Shown: piece after piece, positions 41,990 through 51,555 of the stretch
How positions within the stretch are numbered: position 1 is the stretch's first letter
How the letters are laid out: the number at the start of each line of letters is the position of its first letter
Assembly (NCBI GenBank): GCA_030429565.1
Contig: JAUIFE010000021.1
Coordinates: forward strand, 62,001 to 126,000
Length of the DNA: 64,000 nt
Origin: Holophagae bacterium
GTDB taxonomy: Bacteria > Acidobacteriota > Holophagae > Acanthopleuribacterales > Acanthopleuribacteraceae
Reading direction: 5' to 3'
The notes under the pieces: model-generated
What the model was told of the DNA's origin: nothing
What the model saw: the letters and a program-made list of their open reading frames with translations, nothing else
Database searches by the model: none
Made by a program: the position numbers and the translations under genes

Positions 41990-43057
41990 ATGGAAACCTA
42001 CCGCCTCGAAGATTACACGTTTGACCTACCTCCGGACCGGATTGCGCAAACACCCGCCGCCGCCCGTGACGAAAGCGCACTGCTTGTTGCCGCTCGCGAA
42101 GGCGCCCTTTGTCATACCCGTTTCCGCGCCGTCACCGATTACTTTCGCGCCGGTGACGTATTGGTACTCAACCAAACGCGCGTCATGAACGCCCGTTGCT
42201 TCGGTTACAAAGATACCGGTACCAAGATTGAAATTTTTGTGTTGGGTATGCCTGTTGATCCCGCCGTTACCTGGGTGCTCGCCAAGCCTTCCAAGCGTTT
42301 AAAGGTTGGCGTGAAACTGCATTTTCGCCAGGCCGATGTCCATGCCGAAATCGTTGAGAAGGGTGAGCTTGGCAAATGGGCTTTGGCTTTTCCTTCGTTC
42401 GACGCACTCCATGCCGTCATGGCCCAAGACGGCGAATTGCCGTTACCGCCCTACATCAAACGCGAGGCCGGACCCGGTCAAGACGATTACGACCGGTACC
42501 AAACCGTTTTTGCGCGCGAGACCGGTGCCGTTGCCGCGCCCACCGCCGGTTTGCATTTTACCGATGCTTTGCTCGACACCTTGCAGCAGGCCGGTGTCAC
42601 CGTGCTTAAGGTGACCCACCATGTCGGCATTGGCACCTTTAAGCCGCTCATTGCCGCCGACGTGCGCGATCACTTGATGGAAGGCGAGCAGTACACCATC
42701 GATGCCGCCACCGCCGACAGCCTTAATGCCGCCAAGCAGGAAAACCGTCGTATCATCGCCGTTGGCACCACTTCGACCCGTTGCTTGGAAGCCAACATGC
42801 AGCAGTTCGGTCGCTTTACCGCCGGCACCAATGTCACCGACCTCTACATCTATCCTGGCTACACCTTTTTGGCGATTGACGGTCTGATTACCAATTTCCA
42901 CTTACCCGGATCCTCATTGATCCTGTTGGTTTCGGCACTCATGGGCCGCGACCGCATTATGACCATTTACCGCGAAGCACTTGCACGCGATTACCGTTTT
43001 TATTCCTACGGCGACGCCATGCTGTTGCTGCCAGGCGAAGGAGCTTTGCCCTCATGA
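41990..43057 (+). CDS. queA: S-adenosylmethionine:tRNA ribosyltransferase-isomerase
   Basis: 355 residues; transfers and isomerises the ribosyl group of SAM onto 7-aminomethyl-deazaguanine-tRNA in queuosine synthesis. Seen: YTFDLPPDRIAQTPAAARDE, the DVLVLNQTRVMNAR segment, PPYIKREAGPGQDDYDRYQT, VAAPTAGLHFTDALLDTL, THHVGIGTFKPL and ITNFHLPGSSLILLVSA. The ATG at 41990 gives the standard N-terminus; the open frame before it is spurious. It overlaps the cyclophilin gene by four bases. Confidence 0.97.
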   Translation: METYRLEDYTFDLPPDRIAQTPAAARDESALLVAAREGALCHTRFRAVTDYFRAGDVLVLNQTRVMNARCFGYKDTGTKIEIFVLGMPVDPAVTWVLAKPSKRLKVGVKLHFRQADVHAEIVEKGELGKWALAFPSFDALHAVMAQDGELPLPPYIKREAGPGQDDYDRYQTVFARETGAVAAPTAGLHFTDALLDTLQQAGVTVLKVTHHVGIGTFKPLIAADVRDHLMEGEQYTIDAATADSLNAAKQENRRIIAVGTTSTRCLEANMQQFGRFTAGTNVTDLYIYPGYTFLAIDGLITNFHLPGSSLILLVSALMGRDRIMTIYREALARDYRFYSYGDAMLLLPGEGALPS

Positions 43058-44016
43058 TGACTCAACGTTTTTCTTCTCGTGGCCCGCGTTTGCTGTGCCT
43101 CGCTTTGACTGCAGCGTTCATCGCGGCCGTTTTTCCCGCGCAGGCCGCCGACATTCCCCAGTACTTTGTGAAACTGATCCAACCGCGTACCTTGTTCGCG
43201 CAAAACGAGCCCATCCCCTTTATTTTGCGCGTTGGGAACCAGTCCGAGCGCAACATGCGCACCAAAAAGATTCCCGATGTGCTCGGCGCGATTGTCGTGA
43301 AAAGTGGCGATAAACGCCTCAAGCTCGATCCCAAGTTCAAGACCAAAGACTTGTTTCGACGTTTGAGCGTGCTTGAAATGGGGGCCCACAAAGACTTTCG
43401 CCTCAACCTCAAGCGCCTTTTTCCCGAGATGGCCCAAGGCGGCGTTTTCTCCATTGGCTACCAAGACGATATTTACGAACTGCAAATGGAGAACATCCGT
43501 ATTGCCAAGGTTGACCTGCCCCCGCTTGACGCTCATTTCGTGGTGAAAACTTCCATGGGCGACATCACCATCAAGCTTCACGAAGATCAAACACCGCGTC
43601 ACGCGCGCAACTTCGCCGTATTGTCCGCCATTGAATTTTACAAAGACATGGTGGTCCACCGTGTCGATAAAGGTTTTGTTTTGCAAACCGGTGATCCTCT
43701 CGGCGACGGTTCCGGCGGCAGCGGTTACAACCTCATGCTGGAGAACACGCCCCTGTTGAAGCACAAAAAGTACGCTGTCGGCGCCGCCCGTGCCAACGAT
43801 CGCGATTCGGCGAACTCCCAGTTTTATATTTGTTTAGAGGATTCTCCCGGCTTGGATAACGACTACACCGTATTCGGTGAAGTTGTTGCCGGCTTTGAGG
43901 TTGTTGATCGCATTGGCCAAGTTCGTACCACCGGCCGTGAGGGCAAACCCGCCAACCGCCCGCTTGATGAGATTGCCCTCTACAAAGTGGAAATTGTGCC
44001 GCAAGGCAAAAACTAA
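43054..44016 (+). CDS. Periplasmic cyclophilin-type peptidyl-prolyl isomerase
   Basis: 320 residues. Seen: a signal peptide (about 1-32, ending AVFPAQA), an unassigned beta-rich region (about 33-160) and a C-terminal cyclophilin domain (about 165-318) with VVKTSMGDITIKLHEDQTPR, VVHRVDKGFVLQTGDP, GAARANDRDSANSQFYICLE and YTVFGEVVAGFEVVDRI. It should speed proline isomerisation during folding of exported proteins. Overlap with the queA stop (ATGA) indicates coupling, though no functional link is known. The N-terminal extra domain may bind clients. Confidence 0.9.
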   Translation: MMTQRFSSRGPRLLCLALTAAFIAAVFPAQAADIPQYFVKLIQPRTLFAQNEPIPFILRVGNQSERNMRTKKIPDVLGAIVVKSGDKRLKLDPKFKTKDLFRRLSVLEMGAHKDFRLNLKRLFPEMAQGGVFSIGYQDDIYELQMENIRIAKVDLPPLDAHFVVKTSMGDITIKLHEDQTPRHARNFAVLSAIEFYKDMVVHRVDKGFVLQTGDPLGDGSGGSGYNLMLENTPLLKHKKYAVGAARANDRDSANSQFYICLEDSPGLDNDYTVFGEVVAGFEVVDRIGQVRTTGREGKPANRPLDEIALYKVEIVPQGKN

Positions 44017-44034
44017 TCCGTTTCGGAGCCCGAC

Positions 44035-45090
44035 ATGACCCATCAGGCCGGGCTACATCGCCTGCTTGCCCGTTTCTTGGCTGAAAATTGGCGTGAATTT
44101 AATCACAGCCTGCTGCGTGACCAGCTAACCGAACCCAGCTTCCTGCTCGACCAAACGCGCGGCCGCCTGGGATTTTGGGACAAAACGTCGCGCACGATCG
44201 GTATTTCACTTGAACTTTTGCTGAATCACAGTCGTGAGGAAGTGCTCGATACCCTCAAGCACGAAATGGCCCACCAGTACGCCGATGAAGTGTTGATACC
44301 CACGGGTCAACGAGAGGCCCCGCATGGGTCCGCCTTTCGTTACGCCTGTCGTCAGCTCGGTATCGATACCAGCGCCCGTTATCGCCCCGCCGGTGAAGTG
44401 TCGCCTTTGGTGCGCCGCATTGAGAAATTGTTGCGTTTGGCCGAGAGCCACAACCTGCATGAGGCCGAGGCCGCCATGGCTAAAGCGCGCGCCCTCATGG
44501 AGAAATACGAGCTGGAAGTTGGTCTCGACCAAACCGAATTCCGCTACGCTTACATCGGCAAACCCATGCTGCAGCGCGCCACCGTAAAAAAAGTTTTGTC
44601 CTCCTTACTGCAACAGTTTTTTCAAGTGCGCATTGTCTGGTTGCCTAGCGAATTCATCGTGCATTCCAAACAGGTGTGGGTCATGGAAGCCATGGGTACC
44701 GCCGCTAATTTAGAAATCGCCCAATATGTTTTCGCTTACCTTAACCGCGAGCTCGAACACTTGTGGAACAAGCACCGCGCCGTGAACCCACACCAAAAAG
44801 GTCGCTCCTTGAAGCGCGATTTCCAAATGGGTGTGTTGCTTGGCTTCAAAAACAAGTTGGCCGCCGACCAAGAGACCTCGCTCAACGAGGCCGGTAAAGC
44901 TCTGATCCTCTTGAAACAAGAGAAGTTGGAGGGGTTTATGCGCGATCGTTACCCCGCCTTATCCAAATCTCGCGCCGGTCGGTACCGTCAAACCAGCGCT
45001 TTTTCAGCCGGCTTGGCTCAAGGCGAAAACCTCGACCTGCGTTCCGGCATCAAACGTGGCCGTGGGCAAACCCTGCTTCTGGAGCCTTAA
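44035..45090 (+). CDS. SprT-like metalloprotease domain joined to a DUF2786 region
   Basis: 351 residues. Seen: an N-terminal SprT-like zinc domain with HEMAH (76-80) and a likely third ligand H97 in APHGSAFRYACRQLG, then a DUF2786-type helical segment (about 125-165: VRRIEKLLRLAESHNLHEAE, AMAKARALMEKYEL), and a long C-terminal region (about 170-351) that is partly helical and basic at the end. SprT proteins related to eukaryotic Spartan cut DNA-protein crosslinks; whether this one does is unknown. No membrane segment or signal is seen, so it is cytoplasmic. Confidence 0.8.
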   Translation: MTHQAGLHRLLARFLAENWREFNHSLLRDQLTEPSFLLDQTRGRLGFWDKTSRTIGISLELLLNHSREEVLDTLKHEMAHQYADEVLIPTGQREAPHGSAFRYACRQLGIDTSARYRPAGEVSPLVRRIEKLLRLAESHNLHEAEAAMAKARALMEKYELEVGLDQTEFRYAYIGKPMLQRATVKKVLSSLLQQFFQVRIVWLPSEFIVHSKQVWVMEAMGTAANLEIAQYVFAYLNRELEHLWNKHRAVNPHQKGRSLKRDFQMGVLLGFKNKLAADQETSLNEAGKALILLKQEKLEGFMRDRYPALSKSRAGRYRQTSAFSAGLAQGENLDLRSGIKRGRGQTLLLEP

Positions 45091-45318
45091 GCCCTTCTGT
45101 TTCCTCGTTTCCCCGCCGCGCTACACCATTTTCCATAAAAGCCTGCCGTTGCTTTAGCAAAGTGGTGAAATCATTGCATCCCGGGTCGCGCTGCTGCATA
45201 CTCGTTCCACCGTTGAACCCCCACAATTCGCTCTTTTTTTTACCGCCGGCCGCTGTGTTGGTTGGTTTGGAGCGAACCGTGGCTTGTGGTTCGGGATTGG
45301 TTTGAAAAGGGGAGTCGT

Positions 45319-46815
45319 ATGCTGGAAACGTTGGATTTAACCCGTTCGATTGACAAAGCCGAATACAAGACCGAGCTCAAGCAACTCACCCGCGAATTGC
45401 GCCGTTTGCAACATCAATGCTGGGCCGCCGGATTGCCGGTCGTCATCGTGCTTGAGGGTTGGGCCGCCGCCGGTAAAGGCGCCCTTATCGAAAAGATGAC
45501 CAGTACGCTCGATCCACGCGGTTTCGAGGTTCATCCCATTTGGCCTGCCGACCAGGAAGAGCGCCGTTTCCCCTTTCTCTGGCGTTTTTGGAAGCGCTTG
45601 CCGGGTCGGGGTGCCGTCGGCATCTTCTACCACTCGTGGTACACCCGCCTGCTCGAAGACCGTACCTTTGGCCGGATCGAAGAAGGTCAGGTTCCACGCG
45701 ATATCGACCACATCAATCATTTTGAACGGATGCTCGTCGATGACGGCTATTTGGTGCTCAAGTTCTGGTTGCACCTCAGCAAACGCGAACTAAAACAACG
45801 CCTCAAGCGCTACGCCGAGCGCGAAGAAGAGTCCTGGCGCGTGCGCGACGAGGACTGGCATCAAGCCAAGCAATACAAGCATTATCGCGCACTTGCCGAA
45901 GACATGGTCATCCGTACCAGCAGCGGTGTTGCGCCCTGGCTACTCGTTGAAGCCAATGATCCCTATTGGTGTCGCATCAAGGTGTTGCGCACCATGGTCA
46001 GCTCTTTCAAAGCCGCCTTGGCCCGCAAACGCGACGCCGCCCCCGCCGACCACCGCAAGGCCTTGCCTGTCAGCGAGGCCATGGCCTCCGATTTCCTTGC
46101 CGGTGTCGATTTGTCCCAACAACTGTCGCCCGAGCATTACAAACAGCGGCTCGGCCAAGCCCAGGTCCGCCTGCTCAAATACCAACGCAGGATTCATAAG
46201 GAGAAAGTGCCCGTGTTGGTTATGTTCGAGGGTTGGGACGCCGCCGGCAAAGGTGGCGCTATCAAGCGGCTTACCGCCGTGCTTGATCCGCGCAGTTACA
46301 AGGTGCATGCCTTCGCCAAACCCAGCGAAGAGGCTTTAGCGCGGCCCTTTTTATGGCGGTTCTGGCAGCAGATGCCGCCCGCTGGTTCCATTGGTATTTT
46401 CGACCGCAGTTGGTACGGTCGGGTTTTGGTCGAGCGGGTTGAGGGATTTGCGCGTGATTGGGAATGGCAGCGCGCCTATCGCGAGATCAACGAATTCGAA
46501 GCTCAGCTCGTCGATGCCGGCGTGGTGCTCGTCAAAATTTGGCTCCACATAGACCAGGACGAACAACTCGCGCGTTTCGAGGCGCGCAAGAACAACGAAT
46601 TCAAACGCTACAAGCTCACCGATGAAGACTGGCGTAACCGCGACAAGTGGGACGCGTACTATTTGGCAGTAAACCAAATGATTCAAAGAACAACCACCGC
46701 GCGGACACCGTGGACCATCGTCGCGGGTAACGACAAGTATCACGCAAGAGTGAAAGTAATTGAGACATTAACAGATGCTATCGAGCGCGGTCTCAAGCAT
46801 CGTTGTCGCCGCTGA
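45319..46815 (+). CDS. pap: Polyphosphate:AMP phosphotransferase (two-domain PPK2)
   Basis: 498 residues made of two tandem PPK2 domains, the class II arrangement that phosphorylates AMP to ADP with polyphosphate. Seen: Walker A in each half (EGWAAAGKGALIEKM near 50 and EGWDAAGKGGAIKRL near 305), the lid segments FLWRFWKRLPGRG and FLWRFWQQMPPAG, and IFDRSWYGRVLVERVEGF in the second, better conserved half. AAGGGGAG precedes the ATG at 45319; the frame is open 19 codons earlier. It is monocistronic. Confidence 0.92.
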   Translation: MLETLDLTRSIDKAEYKTELKQLTRELRRLQHQCWAAGLPVVIVLEGWAAAGKGALIEKMTSTLDPRGFEVHPIWPADQEERRFPFLWRFWKRLPGRGAVGIFYHSWYTRLLEDRTFGRIEEGQVPRDIDHINHFERMLVDDGYLVLKFWLHLSKRELKQRLKRYAEREEESWRVRDEDWHQAKQYKHYRALAEDMVIRTSSGVAPWLLVEANDPYWCRIKVLRTMVSSFKAALARKRDAAPADHRKALPVSEAMASDFLAGVDLSQQLSPEHYKQRLGQAQVRLLKYQRRIHKEKVPVLVMFEGWDAAGKGGAIKRLTAVLDPRSYKVHAFAKPSEEALARPFLWRFWQQMPPAGSIGIFDRSWYGRVLVERVEGFARDWEWQRAYREINEFEAQLVDAGVVLVKIWLHIDQDEQLARFEARKNNEFKRYKLTDEDWRNRDKWDAYYLAVNQMIQRTTTARTPWTIVAGNDKYHARVKVIETLTDAIERGLKHRCRR

Positions 46816-47919
46816 TCCGGGCTCGAACATTGCCGGCCCTGTACTTGGCTTTTTCCTCATCGGCTGTGCCTCTTTGGCCTCCATCGCCGCTTCAAACTGA
46901 TTCCCTGGTCCTTTGTCACGCTTTTTGCGCCGTATGGATCCCGGCGGCTATTCCCCGGTTTTTCGCCGGTGTCATTTGCGCATGATGGCTGCCTTGGTCT
47001 CGATCGCTGGTAGAGCAATCGTTCGCGGGGTTCAAAGGCCATGCTTGCCGGTCTCACGATGTCACCGCCAAGACCTCGACAACGTTTGTGGTCAATCATC
47101 AAAGCACCAAAACCATTCACGGTTTTAACAACCCAAGGTATCTTCGGTTCTATTGCTAGGGGACCTTTGATATGGCGGCGGTCGGCGTCCACGCGTTTAG
47201 GGGCCTCTCTTATTTAAGTCCGCCCCCTGAAAGTTCTATTCCTGTGCCTCAAGGCATTTCGAAAAAGCATCTCGAAAAATTTCGGTTGCGACCCGTTGTT
47301 TTTGCCAAGCGTGGGATTCAACCTGAGAAGCGTCGCCTGGTCCGCCTCACGAAGGGTGAGCCCTCGTTCTTTCATCAGGAACTTAACCGTTTCGGTTTGT
47401 GAAGCGCCTTGTGCCTTCAATTCAGAAATCTGGTGCTCGAGATCTAGGTGGTTTTTTTGGGTTTGAGCGCTGTTGCTTTCTCTGGGGAGCCTTATTCGAT
47501 TGTCGGGTCATTGCCGAGGGGTTCCTTTGCTTGGTAATGAATGGCTGGGGGGCTGTTTGACGCTGAACAGTTTCGAGCATCATGTGTCGTGAACCTAAAC
47601 CGCTCTCTCTTGCATGTGAGCCTTTTGTCGATATATTGCCGGCCAAATGTCGACAGTGTTGGCATGTTGACACTGGGGGATACTGTGTTTTTTTGTGTAA
47701 GTTGTTGGTAAAGATGGTTTTGTTTGTTGTTTTGCGAGTTGGCTTCGACTTTGCAATAGACATAAGCCGTCACCGTGAAGTGGTTTGTATCGTTTTATGG
47801 TGATGGTGCTTATCTTATAAAAGGGGTTTTAGAAAACCCTCAAATACGATAGCCCTTGAGTCTACTCCGGCTGAGTTCGGACGTTGTTTATCATTAACAC
47901 ATTCCTTTGGAGGAAAATC
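46816..47919. other. Gene-poor region with a small gene relic and a hairpin
   Basis: About 1.1 kb with no intact gene. It contains a minus-strand protein-like relic (47214-47505), and a palindrome GGGTTTT-AG-AAAACCC (47824-47839) just after a TATAAA box (47816-47821) about 100 bases before the secreted peptide gene, which may be its promoter and operator. Confidence 0.4.
47214..47505 (-). pseudogene. Gene relic with coiled-coil/helical coding character
   Basis: A minus-strand frame open from a stop near 47505 to 47214 (about 96 codons) reads as protein: HLDLEHQISELKAQGASQTE, then VKFLMKERGLTLREADQ. The only usable start is an internal TTG at 47420 without a ribosome site, so it is probably the 3' part of a decayed gene. 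The family is not recognised. Confidence 0.35.
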
Positions 47920-48105
47920 ATGAAAAGTTTGGTTTTAACCCTTTTGCTTGCTATGTCATCGTTCTCACTTGCTAATCAAGCGCCTGGCGCCGTTCAAGCG
48001 AGCGCTAAGGATTCGATGTGTACCGAAATTTGCGATATTATTTCCGATGGCTGGTTTGATCGTGTCTACTGTGTATTAGAGTGCGAATTCTACAATAGTC
48101 TCTAA
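47920..48105 (+). CDS. Small secreted cysteine-hairpin peptide
   Basis: 61 residues. Seen: a signal peptide (MKSLVLTLLLAMSSFSLA, likely cut after Ala18) and a mature part of about 43 residues, acidic in its second half, with four cysteines arranged C-x3-C-x12-C-x3-C (CTEIC and CVLEC). That spacing is the one known from helical-hairpin (alpha-hairpinin) peptides, where two disulfides staple two helices. GGAGG precedes the ATG ideally. It stands alone in a gene-poor region. A role as toxin, bacteriocin or signal is possible but not shown; no immunity or export gene is adjacent. Confidence 0.75.
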   Translation: MKSLVLTLLLAMSSFSLANQAPGAVQASAKDSMCTEICDIISDGWFDRVYCVLECEFYNSL

Positions 48106-48135
48106 TACGCTACAGTGCTTGCGCTGTTATTTTTC

Positions 48136-48160
48136 GGTGTCGGCTACGACGGCCGACACC
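48136..48160 (+). terminator. Hairpin after the secreted peptide gene
   Basis: Stem GGTGTCGGC / GCCGACACC with a seven-base loop, 30 bases after the stop. The T-content behind it is weak, so it is a probable but not ideal terminator. Confidence 0.5.
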
Positions 48161-48547
48161 CTTCCTACCATTAAACCTAAGAAGTACGATGTTTTGCGTA
48201 ATTTTTGTCGAAAATCATTGTTTTAACAGTTTGTAAAAACGTGGCATACGGATGTTGAAAGTGTGATCATTGTTTTTATGGTTGAGATTTAGATATTTGA
48301 CTGAATTTCCCTCTGTTTTGTTGTGCTTTTGCCTAAGCCGAGTGATTCGGGTGAATGAAATTGTCCAAAGCGTTGGTGCAAAATGTGTTGGAAAAAGAAC
48401 GGGCGTGTCGGCTAGTGTGTCGCCCATCTTTTACGAAATTTTGCAGTTCAACAGGCTGTGCGATTTCACCGCCGAGAATCGTTTGGTTTAGGTTTTATAG
48501 GGTAAAGCGATGCCCGCAATGGGGCGATTAATACAAAAGGAGCAGTT
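48161..48547. other. Gap between the peptide and propeller genes
   Basis: About 390 AT-rich bases with no gene-like frame. It probably contains the promoter of the propeller gene. Confidence 0.35.
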
Positions 48548-49531
48548 GTGTTCTACCTGTTTGTCATGTCCCTGGTACTGGGCGACTTCCAATTTTCCTA
48601 TGATCAAATGAACGACGGTTTTCGCGCTAAAATTTTCCAGGTCGACGCCCATTTTCTAGTGGTAAGTAAAAAAGGCAATGAACTTTACCTGCTCGACCAA
48701 CAGGGCCAAGCGCTTCATGCCTACACGCAATCTGGTCAGGGTCCCAAAGAGTTATTTTATCCTTGGCTGATGGGCGCTCATCAGGGGCGTGCTCTGTGTG
48801 TTTCTAATCGCAAACAGGTGCTTGCCTTCGATGCTGATTTGGTGCCCGGTGATTCCTTGTTGCCCGCTCTGCCTGCCGATCTTGCGAGGGCTTCCATCCT
48901 TTACGGCATTAATGCGAGTGCCGATAAAATATGGCTGATGCACACCGCCTTCTCCAATCAAGATCATTTAGTCACCGAGTTGACCATTGTCGACGGCGCT
49001 TGGCGACAAACGGCCGCCTACTTGCCACGTCCTCAGCTAGAGTCCGGCCTTAGCCCATTGGAACAGAAAGCCAAACGTTTTATGGTCACCAGCCACAACG
49101 GCTTGGTTTTTCAGACACGGGTTACCGGTTCTCAAACTGACGCCGAGTATCAGGTATCAGTTTACAGCCGCGACAGCTTGCCACGAGGTGAAGAAGTCAT
49201 GGTCTTGGTCGGTGATACAAGTGAGCTGCCCACGCTCAAAGGTGGGATCAACCTGATGAGTGAGCAAACCTTGAAAACCAAGACCGGCTACGCGGTATTG
49301 TTTCGCGCCAAAAACGATGAACCGAACGCATCGCCTGTTGCACTCTATGCCGATTACTTTGACCAGCAAGGTAACTTTACCCACCGTCGCAAGTTGCCCA
49401 ACGAGTTGTATCCATGTATCAACAGCTCCGACATTTTCGAGCTGGTGGAGGACGCTGAAGGAGACCGCTACCTCAAGCGTTCTCAAGACCCACACTTGCA
49501 GCCGGCACCACTTGCCGAAACTGGAAGCTGA
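48548..49531 (+). CDS. Beta-propeller-like protein
   Basis: 327 residues with a GTG start supported by AGGAG. Seen: a short hydrophobic start (MFYLFVMSLVLG), then repeated strand units such as FLVVSKKGNELYLLDQQGQA and LCVSNRKQVLAFDADLVPGD, as in six-bladed beta-propellers. No catalytic motif is evident. A decayed second copy of this gene lies at 50.8-51.4 kb. Function unknown; export across the inner membrane is likely but the signal is short. Confidence 0.7.
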   Translation: MFYLFVMSLVLGDFQFSYDQMNDGFRAKIFQVDAHFLVVSKKGNELYLLDQQGQALHAYTQSGQGPKELFYPWLMGAHQGRALCVSNRKQVLAFDADLVPGDSLLPALPADLARASILYGINASADKIWLMHTAFSNQDHLVTELTIVDGAWRQTAAYLPRPQLESGLSPLEQKAKRFMVTSHNGLVFQTRVTGSQTDAEYQVSVYSRDSLPRGEEVMVLVGDTSELPTLKGGINLMSEQTLKTKTGYAVLFRAKNDEPNASPVALYADYFDQQGNFTHRRKLPNELYPCINSSDIFELVEDAEGDRYLKRSQDPHLQPAPLAETGS

Positions 49532-49805
49532 ACCGCCTTTTTCCGGCCGTCCGGCAGCCGGCATCCATGGTTGGCTGCCTAGCAAGAGAGGGTGTTTAGG
49601 CGTTTTTCCCGGCTATCCCTTGCTCGGTCGGGCGGGTGACCGAACGCCAGGCTTCCTGGCGATTGCTGTTTCATGCAAGGTGATTTGGAAAGAGGGTTGT
49701 GTTTGATGCAAGTAAAGGATCCGCGTGTGCCGTTAGGGAGATTTTGTGAGTGCTAAATTGATTCGCCTGAAGTATTAGCTTTTCTTATGATGAGTCGTCT
49801 GGAAA

Positions 49806-50432
49806 GTGTACACCAGGCAAACACTTTTTGAGGTGGCTCAAAGATCGCCTGAGAAATGCCATTGTTGTGTTTGGAATGGTAAAACTAGTCGCTTAAGTGA
49901 TTCTTTTTTATGCGGGCATTTTGGTCGGCAAGAAGCGGATGTTCAATCAGAAAAGGCTCGTATTAAAACAATTATCACGACCTTTACGGAGCAGATCAAA
50001 GGAATTGAAAAGGATATCAAGGCCCTGATTTGCAAGGCCAAGGAACTCAAGGCCGACGTCGCCTTGTTGATGACGATCCCAGGTGTTGGCCATTTAACGG
50101 TGGCGACGGTGATCTGTGTCGCTGGTGACTTGCGGCGGTTTAATACGAGAAAAGAATGCGCGTCGTGCGCCGGATGCAGCCCGAGGATCGTGCCATCAGG
50201 GTTGTCGATGAGAAAAAAACCGCGTCTCTCGAAAGCGGGTAATCGGTTCTTGAGACAAACGTTGTACATGGCAAGTTTAACAGCCCTGAGAGCAAAGAAT
50301 TCGGTCTTCAAACAAACCTACGAGCGGTTAAAAAGAGGGGGCAGCCTGAACCTCAGCCTCCATCAGGTGAACGCGCCCTGCCGGCATTTTTTTCTTCCCA
50401 AAAGCCTTTCGCAATACAGAAGGTTTTTGTGA
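49806..50432 (+). mobile_element. IS110-family transposase remnant
   Basis: The frame contains the C-terminal Transposase_20 signature of IS110 enzymes: LLMTIPGVGHLTVATVICVA, GDLRRFNTRKECASCAGCSP, then SGLSMRKKPRLSKAGNRFLR and TALRAKNSVFKQTYERLKRG. The N-terminal DEDD catalytic domain is missing or scrambled, and the last 25 residues are unrelated. No element ends are identifiable. It is inactive, and it lies between the propeller gene and its decayed copy. Confidence 0.75.
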
Positions 50433-50820
50433 AGGAAAAATGCCCTTCGATAAACACGAATGCCGCAACGGCCGGAAGAAGCAGGGTGCAGAAAAACTGA
50501 CAATTCGAAACATCTCTCTTGCAATCAGGCCAACAACACACTAACTGAGCTAAGCGATTCATGCTGTTTGCGTAGCCAGATATGAAAATCACGGTCACAA
50601 CGATCGGTGCTGGTACAGCGCTGCTGAAAAACGCAAAAGGCTCATGCCGGAGATGTCGGATGTCAATGCCGTCTCTCTGGCCGCTAGCAAGACGAATCCT
50701 GTAGCAATTATTTGAATCTTACCTGCTTTGAGTTTTTCACGAAAACGGGTGTCCATCTGTTACCGCCTGTGGTGACGCTGTGGCCAATTCTGTAACTTGG
50801 ATGGTCGAGAGAAAGAGGGT
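50433..50820. other. Degraded sequence after the IS110 remnant
   Basis: About 390 bases with no intact gene. A minus-strand frame has one hydrophobic stretch but no start signal. Probably remnants of lost genes. Confidence 0.3.
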
Positions 50821-50828
50821 GTCCTGGC
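50807..50828. repeat. Dispersed GGGTGTCCTGGC repeat, copy 1
   Basis: Contains GAAAGAGGGTGTCCTGGC directly at the border of the decayed propeller copy. It is related to the copies at 51.5 and 54.1 kb. Confidence 0.5.
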
Positions 50829-51439
50829 CGTCTCTTTTTGTCATGTACCTGAGGCTTGGTGACTTCCCATTTTCTGTGATCCATTGAATGAACGCTTTCG
50901 CGGCAAATTTATCAAGGCGACGGCGCTTGGCCGCAAACAACGCCGTACTTGGACGTTCTCAGCTAGAGCCCGGCCTTGGCCCGATGAAATTGAAAGCCAT
51001 GTGGTTTTTGTTACCAGCCATAATCGTCTTGTCTTTCAGACACGGGTTGCCGGTTCACTTGTGGACGCCTTCTATCAAGTCTCAGTATGCAGCCGCTACC
51101 GTTTGCCGCGTGGTGAAGCGGCCATGGTACTGGTAGGCAACAATTAGCAGCCAACGCTAGCAGGTGTGACAAACCTGATATTCGTTATCCTTAAAAAACC
51201 AGAACCGGCTACGCGATCTTGTTTCACGCCCAGAACAACCAACCGAACGCATGGCCCTTGCGTTTTATGACGACCCCTTTGACCCGCGGGCAAACGTTGC
51301 CCGTCGCCGCGAGTTGTAGCCGGGTATCAACATTCCTGGCATTTTCGACCTCGTGGAGGACGCGGAAGAGGATCACTACCTCTTATGTTCTCAAGACCCG
51401 CGCCGGCAACTGGTGGCGCTTGCTGCGACCCGGAGCTGA
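50821..51439 (+). pseudogene. Decayed second copy of the beta-propeller gene
   Basis: Alignable with the gene at 48548-49531: the start (LGDFPFS for LGDFQFS), the block VFVTSHNRLVFQTRVAGS for FMVTSHNGLVFQTRVTGS, FYQVSVCSRYRLPRGE, and the 3' end with the AGC-TGA stop. About 370 bases of the middle are deleted, and stops and frameshifts break the frame. Similarity continues some 70 bases past the stop, so a segment larger than the gene was duplicated. Confidence 0.8.
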
Positions 51440-51497
51440 ATCGCGTTTTTCATCGAGCCCACGTATCAACCAACATTCGCTGGTGACTCGTTCGCAA

Positions 51498-51555
51498 GGG
51501 AGGGGTGTCCTGGCGGGTGTTGACGGACCGAAAAAGCGGGTGTCCTGGCAATCTG
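51498..51555. repeat. Dispersed GGGTGTCCTGGC repeat, copies 2 and 3
   Basis: Two neighbouring copies: a short one (51498-51515) and a fuller one (51525-51555) with GACCGAAAAAGCGGGTGTCC followed by TGGCAATCTG. The fuller copy differs from the 54.1 kb units at only a few positions. Confidence 0.6.

Noticed and set aside
50353..50598. A minus-strand frame with a hydrophobic stretch
   Set aside because: It lies in decayed sequence, overlaps the IS110 remnant and lacks a start signal.
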